DNA of 5,554 nucleotides from Planctomycetota bacterium (lineage in GTDB: Bacteria; Planctomycetota; Planctomycetia; Gemmatales; Gemmataceae). The position numbers were made by a program, and so were the translations under genes. The stretch spans positions 1 to 5,554 of the forward strand of contig JAGWVO010000256.1 of assembly GCA_018970845.1 (NCBI GenBank), read 5' to 3'. Under the pieces are notes generated by a model. It did no database searches. It was not told where the DNA came from and saw only the letters and a list, made by a program, of their open reading frames with translations. Each line of letters begins with the position of its first letter. Position 1 is the first letter of the stretch. Shown in pieces: positions 1-3,533 of the stretch.

Positions 1-659
1 GTGACAGCACACCCGTAGCAAACGGAGTTCGGAATGCAGAATTCGTATTTCGCGCCATTCCCCCGCATGCGCCGATTGTCGCTCAGCGTCCCCGCCGTCC
101 GGTTGCAAGAAACCAGTTGGAAACAATCGTTGAAGGCGAGCATGTCAGCGGATTTGAAGCTCATGATGTCATCAGCCGTGAAACCGATCGCCAACATGAT
201 ATGGTCATAATCCAGATCCCTCAAGCCTCTCGCATATGCCGTGATCAACGCTGGTCTTTGCAAGGCCAATTGCTGCTTCAACCAAACAAAGTAGGCGGGA
301 AATTGGGGAATCGGCGCGCGCGTGAAATCAAATGCCACAGAGTTCAGCCGGAGTGCCGATAGCACCGACTGCTCATTGAGGCCAACCAGCAACTGGCTTT
401 TCTGGTTGGGGTTGATGATGGCCCGGCAAACAAATTGTGAGACGTAGGTTCCGAAATGCAGCGCCGCCTGCTGAACACAGCACTCCCCGCAGTAACCATC
501 CAATTCTTCCCACTGCAGCCTGGGCTGGATTGGCAATCTCGAGGTAACCCTTTTTGGAGTTTGTGCTTCGGCATGCAGTTTTCCCGCAATGCCGGACCCC
601 AACGCCGCAGAGGCAACCGGCAGAAAATTCCGCCGGCTTGGGCCGTTGAAATCGATCAT
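1..659 (-). CDS. Tat-exported C39-like (papain-fold) putative cysteine peptidase, 3' end cut by window
   Basis: The frame is open from the ATG at 659 to the window edge, giving 219 residues without a stop, so the C-terminus is missing. The N-terminus is a twin-arginine signal: SRRNFL at residues 8-13, then a mild hydrophobic stretch PVASAALGSGIAG and an Ala-rich exit near residues 28-32. The mature part has GYCGECC at 55-61 and YDHIM at 151-155, which fit the catalytic Cys (C57) and His (H153) of C39-like papain-fold proteins; the region between (HFGTYVSQFVCRAI, 68-81) also matches that style. Further cysteines at 179, 185, 208, 214 and 217 could form disulfides in an exported protein. AAGGA lies 8 bases before the ATG. 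Activity and substrate are unknown; the third catalytic residue is not assigned. The Tat signal and fold are seen or inferred from motifs; peptidase function is inference. Confidence 0.8.
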   Translation of the reverse strand, partial: MIDFNGPSRRNFLPVASAALGSGIAGKLHAEAQTPKRVTSRLPIQPRLQWEELDGYCGECCVQQAALHFGTYVSQFVCRAIINPNQKSQLLVGLNEQSVLSALRLNSVAFDFTRAPIPQFPAYFVWLKQQLALQRPALITAYARGLRDLDYDHIMLAIGFTADDIMSFKSADMLAFNDCFQLVSCNRTAGTLSDNRRMRGNGAKYEFCIPNSVCYGCAV

Positions 660-711
660 GATCCATTTCCTTCATTAAATTCAGAACAAGACAGGCTTTC
701 AGTCTGGGCGA

Positions 712-740
712 AAGTTAGGTCGGGAATTTGATCGGGTCAA
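712..740 (-). promoter_or_regulatory. Candidate promoter for the Tat-exported C39-like gene
   Basis: Read on the minus strand, TTGACC (735-740) is followed after 17 bases by TAACTT (712-717). The -35 matches the housekeeping consensus at 5 of 6 positions, the -10 at only 3 of 6. It would start RNA about 45-50 bases before the ATG at 659. The -35 sits inside a short inverted repeat, TTGA-N5-TCAA (728-740). Weak -10, so tentative. Confidence 0.3.
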
Positions 741-794
741 ATGGATCAGCCGAAATTTTCAAGCCGGTCGCAGATCACAGTAAAAATCCAGCCA

Positions 795-842
795 ATCAAC
801 GATCCGACAAAAATCAACGGATCAAGTTTTAGGCATCAACGA
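795..842. repeat. Three ATCAACGR octamers with an embedded inverted repeat, possible operator
   Basis: ATCAACGA (795-802), ATCAACGG (813-820) and ATCAACGA (835-842) occur in the same orientation at spacings of 18 and 22 bases. A perfect 6-bp inverted repeat, GATCCG (801-806) and CGGATC (818-823), overlaps the first two copies. The cluster lies 55-100 bp upstream of the candidate promoter of the C39-like gene, where an activator or repressor could bind. No protein is known for it from this window, and a chance cluster is possible. Confidence 0.3.
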
Positions 843-891
843 CCATATCTTTATTTCAGCCAGATTCATCTCTTTGGATTTTCTGAAATAC

Positions 892-1190
892 ATGTCCTTG
901 AAGACATTGCCGAACCATGCCCCTACGCACCCCAGTTCATTCAGGGTTCCCAAGCGTCTGGTTTTACATTCCGTGACTTGAGAGCCTCGAACGAAATGCG
1001 GGAGAAGTTTAATCACGCTGAGAACCCGAACTTGGCCTAAAAATTCCGCTTGGTTACGGCAGCCAGTCGCAGCGAATTCAGCTTCCCTTGTTCAATGGAT
1101 TTTAAGCCTGCAATGGGATTGGCTCTTTCACTCTGGTGCTTCGCACCTCTATTTGGCGTTACTTTTGCTTGCCTCAGCAGAACCTTGGAG
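892..1190 (-). ncRNA. Candidate structured non-coding RNA, class undetermined
   Basis: On the minus strand, these helices can form together. GGTTC (1184-1180) pairs with GAACC (949-945) and encloses the rest. A 5-bp hairpin GGTGC-GAA-GCACC spans 1147-1135. AGCCA (1124-1120) pairs with TGGCT (1065-1061) and encloses TCCCaTTG (1118-1111) with CAAGGGA (1090-1084), one bulged A, and a small AGC/GCT hairpin. CCAAGCG (1053-1047) pairs with CGCTTGG (956-950), directly abutting the outer helix, and encloses CGTGA/TCACG (1017-1013, 976-972). A hairpin ATGTC-N6-GACAT follows (907-892). The nesting and the lack of a credible ORF favour RNA. By style it recalls large mobile-element RNAs such as HEARO/omega-RNA, but that is memory-based and unverified, and no IscB-like gene is in the window. 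The strand is chosen because the neighbours are minus; ends are approximate. Confidence 0.45.
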
Positions 1191-1322
1191 ACCTTTTGCG
1201 ACTGTTATCAATCCAACCCATCCATTTGAATCCGGCCATAATTTTGAAAGCGAAATCGCCTTCGTAGATAACCCAGCAAATCGATTTTCAGATAATCCAT
1301 GACAAAGGTATCACACAGGGTG

Positions 1323-1451
1323 TTATTTTTTCTCTTGCTTATCCTCACCCTTGCGGGGCCTCTCGGTGTTGGAAGACTTGTATCGATCGGGTGGCGAACC
1401 GGCGCAGCCGATCAGTCCAAAGACAACAAGGGCCAGAAAAAACCACCTCAT
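1323..1451 (-). CDS. Small lipoprotein, 42 aa
   Basis: The product starts MRWFFLALVVFGLIGC: a short positive n-region, a hydrophobic core, then a good lipobox LIGC with the lipidated cysteine at residue 16. The remaining 26 residues are polar and end Lys/Glu-rich (GEDKQEKK). The frame is open further upstream to 1514, but that longer form would put 21 residues across the terminator hairpin at 1472-1493 and spoil the signal peptide, so I chose the ATG at 1451. GGTGA ends 5 bases before it, a short but acceptable ribosome site. It is the third small lipoprotein in a row on this strand, yet differs in sequence from the other two. No function can be assigned. It begins only 10 bases after the T-tract of the upstream terminator, so its expression depends on read-through or an unseen promoter. 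Confidence 0.6.
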   Translation of the reverse strand: MRWFFLALVVFGLIGCAGSPPDRYKSSNTERPRKGEDKQEKK

Positions 1452-1460
1452 GGAGTTCAC

Positions 1461-1493
1461 CCAACAAAAGCGGCCGGCGGATTTCCGCCGGCC
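1461..1493 (-). terminator. Rho-independent terminator after the 41-aa lipoprotein gene
   Basis: On the minus strand GGCCGGCGG (1493-1485) and CCGCCGGCC (1480-1472) form a perfect 9-bp GC-only stem with a 4-base loop AAAT, followed by GCTTTTGTTG. It begins 24 bases after the stop codon of the 41-aa gene. This is the clearest terminator in the window. Confidence 0.85.
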
Positions 1494-1517
1494 CGTGAAA
1501 TAAAGGATTGGCAAGAA

Positions 1518-1643
1518 TTACTTCTTGGCGTCCTTGGCGGGTTCAGCGGCCTTGGGCGCGGGCGCCTTCTTGGCTTCTTCCCCACAACCAACAATGGCCA
1601 AGGAGAATGCCGCAACGAACAGTCCAGCAACGAGCTTCTTCAT
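1518..1643 (-). CDS. Small Lys/Ala-rich lipoprotein, 41 aa
   Basis: ATG at 1643, TAA at 1518-1520. The product begins MKKLVAGLFVAAFSLAIVGC, a textbook lipoprotein signal with lipobox IVGC and lipidated Cys20. The mature chain is only 22 residues, starting GCGEEAKKAPAPKAAEP and ending DAKK. The sequence around the cysteine, GCGEExKKAPA, is shared with the 84-aa lipoprotein just upstream, so the two look like paralogues, this one lacking the repeat tail. An AAGGAA ribosome site stands about 8 bases before the start. It lies between two hairpin terminators, so it is either expressed by read-through from the promoter at 2046-2073 or from an unrecognised promoter. Such tiny lipoproteins are common in planctomycetes and have no known function. 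Confidence comes from signal peptide, ribosome site, paralogy and the terminator right behind it. Confidence 0.8.
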   Translation of the reverse strand: MKKLVAGLFVAAFSLAIVGCGEEAKKAPAPKAAEPAKDAKK

Positions 1644-1676
1644 CTTTGAATTCCTTTCATAACCCTGGTAACGGCC

Positions 1677-1706
1677 AAATAGGAAGGAGGTACACCATGC
1701 ACCTCC
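1677..1706 (-). terminator. Hairpin terminator after the 84-aa lipoprotein gene
   Basis: On the minus strand GGAGGTGCA (1706-1698) pairs with TGTACCTCC (1694-1686), a 9-bp stem with one G-T pair and a 3-base loop TGG, followed by TTCCTATTT. It begins 22 bases after the stop codon of the 84-aa gene. The T-tract is interrupted, so termination is probably partial, allowing some read-through into the 41-aa gene. Confidence 0.55.
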
Positions 1707-1728
1707 CCGAAGGAGGATAGAGGAAGAT

Positions 1729-1983
1729 TTACTTCTTCTCTTCAGCCTTCTTTTCTTCCTTCTTCTCTTCTACCTTCTTTTCTTCCTTCTTCTCTTCAGC
1801 CTTCTTTTCTTCCTTCTTCTCTTCTACCTTCTTTTCTTCCTTCTTCTCCTCAGCCTTGGGGGCTTCCTTCTTGGCCTCTTCCTTCTTGCCTTCCTTCTTG
1901 GCAGGAGCCTTCTTGGGTTCTTCGCCGCAGCCGACGAAGGAGATCAGCCCGAGGGCCACAAACATTGCGAGGAGCTTCTTCAT
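1729..1983 (-). CDS. Lipoprotein with tandem EEKKEEKK-type tail, 84 aa
   Basis: The product starts MKKLLAMFVALGLISFVGC; the lipobox is FVGC (Phe at -3 is less usual) with Cys19 as the lipid anchor. Residues 20-43 are a Lys/Glu/Pro/Ala linker. From residue 44 to the end come four full 9-residue units, [A/V]EEKKEEKK, and a half unit, with Ala and Val alternating at the first position. Regular Glu-Lys spacing of four residues is typical of a stable single alpha-helix, so the protein may be a lipid-anchored charged rod in the periplasm; that is inference. AAGGAA lies about 7 bases upstream of the start region, before GGTTCC. It heads a row of small lipoprotein genes, has a good promoter at 2046-2073 and shares its N-terminal style with the 41-aa protein. 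Function unknown. Confidence 0.85.
   Translation of the reverse strand: MKKLLAMFVALGLISFVGCGEEPKKAPAKKEGKKEEAKKEAPKAEEKKEEKKVEEKKEEKKAEEKKEEKKVEEKKEEKKAEEKK
1732..1854 (-). repeat. 27-bp tandem repeat, 4.5 copies, coding for the Lys/Glu tail
   Basis: The unit encodes [A/V]EEKKEEKK. Copies alternate between an Ala (GCT/GCC-type) and a Val (GTA) first codon, so the true period is 54 bp, suggesting duplication of a two-unit block. The minus strand is almost all purine here. Copy number probably varies between relatives. Confidence 0.9.
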
Positions 1984-2014
1984 GGAACCATTCCTTGAGT
2001 GAATGTACCTGTTT

Positions 2015-2037
2015 GAAGTTCCAACCTCAGGAACTTC
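2015..2037 (-). promoter_or_regulatory. Perfect 8-bp inverted repeat at the predicted RNA 5' end
   Basis: GAAGTTCC (2015-2022) and GGAACTTC (2030-2037) are separated by 7 bases. The predicted start of the lipoprotein transcript is near 2039, so the RNA would begin almost directly with this stem-loop. Such 5' stem-loops can protect mRNA; as DNA it could equally be a dimeric operator just downstream of the promoter. GTTCC recurs directly before the start codon (1988-1984, minus) and could compete for the 3' arm. Confidence 0.5.
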
Positions 2038-2045
2038 TCGTCGGT

Positions 2046-2073
2046 ATCATAGGTACGGATGCCTTCTTGTCCA
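2046..2073 (-). promoter_or_regulatory. Promoter for the small-lipoprotein genes
   Basis: On the minus strand TGGACA (2073-2068) and TATGAT (2051-2046) are 16 bases apart; each matches the housekeeping -35 and -10 consensus at 5 of 6 positions. Transcription would start near 2039, giving a leader of about 55 bases before the ATG at 1983. Confidence 0.55.
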
Positions 2074-2182
2074 CATTTATTCCCTTGACTTCCAAGTTTC
2101 ATCGTTTTTTGAATGGATTCGGGAATAAACAGAGGCCGACACTCATCCCGCCCATTGAAGGCTTCGACGGGGGAATCAGGAA

Positions 2183-2698
2183 ATGGCCGACATCGCGGAA
2201 TTGGCCAAAGCCTATCAACAACCCCTGTTCCGTTACGCTTTCCGGCTCACGGGCCAAGCCGCGGATGCCGAAGACCTTGTTCAGGAAACCCTGCTGCAAG
2301 CCAATCGCAAACTGAATTCAGTTAAAGACTTGGGAGCCATCAAGACCTGGCTGTTCACGATCTTGCGAAACCAGCACCTCATGAACCTGAGGCAGCGTGG
2401 AAACAAAACCCTTGAATCACTTGAGGATCTTCCAGATTGTCCGGTTCAGCCAATGCGTCCTGAGGGCGTCCATGATTCGGAACTGCTGCAGCAACTGCTG
2501 ATGGAAATGCCCGAAGGATACCGCACCCCTCTCATTCTTTTTTATCTCGAAGATTTTTCATACCGGGACATTTCTGAACAAATGGGCGTCCCCATCGGCA
2601 CCGTGATGTCCCGATTGGCGCGCGCGAAAGACTGGATCAGGGCCCGGTATCCAGTGGACAGTTCCGTGAACCAGAATCCTGTTCGGGAGGAACGCTGA
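2183..2698 (+). CDS. ECF-family RNA polymerase sigma factor, 171 aa
   Basis: The length and two-domain layout fit extracytoplasmic-function sigma factors. Region 2 covers about residues 8-75, with the typical DAEDLVQETLL (28-38) and, in 2.3/2.4, TWLFTILRNQHLMNLR (55-70). A short linker follows, then region 4 at about 100-155, whose helix-turn-helix reads FSYRDISEQMGVPIGTVMSR (125-144). GGGGGA ends 8 bases before the ATG, and no longer form is needed to complete region 2. The stop is one base before the anti-sigma gene, the usual arrangement for a sigma factor held by its partner. It should direct polymerase to a small regulon, perhaps its own operon. A TTGACT at 2085-2090 could be a -35 for this operon, but no good -10 is visible. 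The inducing signal is unknown. Confidence 0.95.
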   Translation: MADIAELAKAYQQPLFRYAFRLTGQAADAEDLVQETLLQANRKLNSVKDLGAIKTWLFTILRNQHLMNLRQRGNKTLESLEDLPDCPVQPMRPEGVHDSELLQQLLMEMPEGYRTPLILFYLEDFSYRDISEQMGVPIGTVMSRLARAKDWIRARYPVDSSVNQNPVREER

Positions 2699-2699
2699 C

Positions 2700-3443
2700 A
2701 TGCAGTGTGAAACCGCCCGCTTCATTCTTGAACTTGATCTGGCGCGGATGGGAGAAGCGGATTGGCGCGACTTGGATGCCGTGGAAGCGCATCTGCAGGA
2801 TTGCCCAGACTGCCAAGGCTGGCATCTTCAACGCCAAGCTGCGGAAAACCGCATGGCTCGCATCATGCGGAATGTACCCGCGATCCGCGGCAAGAAACGC
2901 GATTTTCCCAGCGATTCTCAATCTCATGGCAGCAAGTGGAGCAAGCGGTATATCCATTTCAGCCTTGTGGCGGCAGTGATTCTCCTGGCCTTTTCACCCA
3001 TGGTTTTCAGGCAATCGGCCAAACCATTGGACATTGATTTGGCGGCATGGATCATGCGGGAAGGATTTGAATCGTCCGTCGATGGTCCGACCGCCGATTC
3101 CCGAAGGCTTGAGTTGGAACGGCGATTTGCCCGGATTGGCGTGAACACGCGGCTCCCGGATGCGCTCGATTACTCCCAGCTTCTTTTCTCGGGCCTTGTG
3201 GAACTTCAAGGCCACGCTGTGCCCCAACTCGTCTTCTCCGGGTCCACGGGCGATTTGCTCACGCAGGTGCTCGTATTCGATTCGAGGAAGTTCGATCTCT
3301 CATCCTTGCCGGAATCCATCCCCACGGGGCTTGCCTCCTCAGAAGGCACGCTGCTGAATGCCGACGAATCGGGCCGATTCGTGGCGTTGGTTGTCGACGG
3401 TTTTCGCCGGAAGGGCCCCGCGGGAGCCAAGGCCGCCTGGTAG
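2700..3443 (+). CDS. Membrane-bound zinc-finger anti-sigma factor, 247 aa
   Basis: The N-terminal domain carries H31-x3-C35-x2-C38 (HLQDCPDC) and a Cys at residue 3, the pattern of zinc anti-sigma domains that hold ECF sigma factors at the membrane. One transmembrane segment follows at about 84-104 (IHFSLVAAVILLAFSPMVF). The rest, about 143 residues, should lie outside the cytoplasm and includes a conserved-looking sensor-like part (VPQLVFSGSTGDLLTQVLVF, 174-193). GGGAGG ends 9 bases before the ATG, inside the end of the sigma gene, so translation is probably coupled. The final residues, RKGPAGAKAAW, look atypical. Downstream of the stop a different frame has strong coding-like base use (see findings), so the C-terminus may be altered by a one-base indel. 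The role is inferred from domain and context; the ligand is unknown. Confidence 0.88.
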   Translation: MQCETARFILELDLARMGEADWRDLDAVEAHLQDCPDCQGWHLQRQAAENRMARIMRNVPAIRGKKRDFPSDSQSHGSKWSKRYIHFSLVAAVILLAFSPMVFRQSAKPLDIDLAAWIMREGFESSVDGPTADSRRLELERRFARIGVNTRLPDALDYSQLLFSGLVELQGHAVPQLVFSGSTGDLLTQVLVFDSRKFDLSSLPESIPTGLASSEGTLLNADESGRFVALVVDGFRRKGPAGAKAAW

Positions 3444-3470
3444 CCTTGTTGCGCTTGTCCGTGGAGGGCT

Positions 3471-3495
3471 CCGTTTGGTATTCCCAGCCAAACGG
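3471..3495 (+). promoter_or_regulatory. Intercistronic hairpin between anti-sigma and secreted-protein genes
   Basis: CCGTTTGG (3471-3478) and CCAAACGG (3488-3495) are perfect 8-bp arms around a 9-base loop. There is no T-tract, so it is not a standard terminator. It could be an RNA-processing or stabilising stem, or an operator, within the 90-bp gap 3444-3533. Confidence 0.4.
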
Positions 3496-3533
3496 CAGGC
3501 AGGACACCTGCTCCACCCTCCGGGAACAGCGGC

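Larger units (their letters stand above)
660..1322. other. 663-bp stretch without a convincing protein gene
   Basis: This gap lies between the start of the C39-like gene and the stop of the 42-aa lipoprotein gene. It looks richer in A+T than the coding regions. Reading frames here (for instance plus 741-1040 and minus 822-1016) lack a good ribosome site, a recognisable motif or a coding-like composition. What it does hold: a candidate promoter near 712-740, a cluster of repeated octamers at 795-842, and a run of nested inverted repeats at 892-1190 annotated separately as a candidate structured RNA. Positions 1191-1322 show only weak inverted repeats, such as GCGA-AA-TCGC near 1250, and nothing I can name. 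Confidence 0.6.

Noticed and set aside
841..851. AAGATATGGTC on the minus strand, like the conserved 3' core (S) element of group I introns
   Set aside because: No matching P7 partner at a sensible distance, and no P/Q elements found; a single 11-base match is not enough.
822..1016. Minus-strand ORF of 64 codons beginning at GTG
   Set aside because: No ribosome site ahead of the GTG, no recognisable motif, and overlaps the candidate structured RNA.
741..1040. Plus-strand ORF of 99 codons
   Set aside because: No ribosome site or family motif, ordinary low-complexity composition, and it crosses the nested inverted repeats of the candidate RNA.
1323..1514. Longer form of the 42-aa lipoprotein, starting at 1514
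   Set aside because: It would translate through the terminator hairpin and bury the signal peptide 21 residues inside the protein.
1299..1649. Plus-strand ORF of 116 codons
   Set aside because: It is antisense to two lipoprotein genes and a strong terminator; the minus-strand products have lipoboxes and ribosome sites.
1732..1854. Regular repeats considered as a CRISPR array
   Set aside because: Units are 27 bp head-to-tail without spacers and encode a Glu/Lys tail in frame.
2085..2113. TTGACT...TTTGAA as promoter of the sigma operon
   Set aside because: The -35 is good and spacing is 17, but the -10 matches only 3 of 6 positions, too weak to list as a feature.
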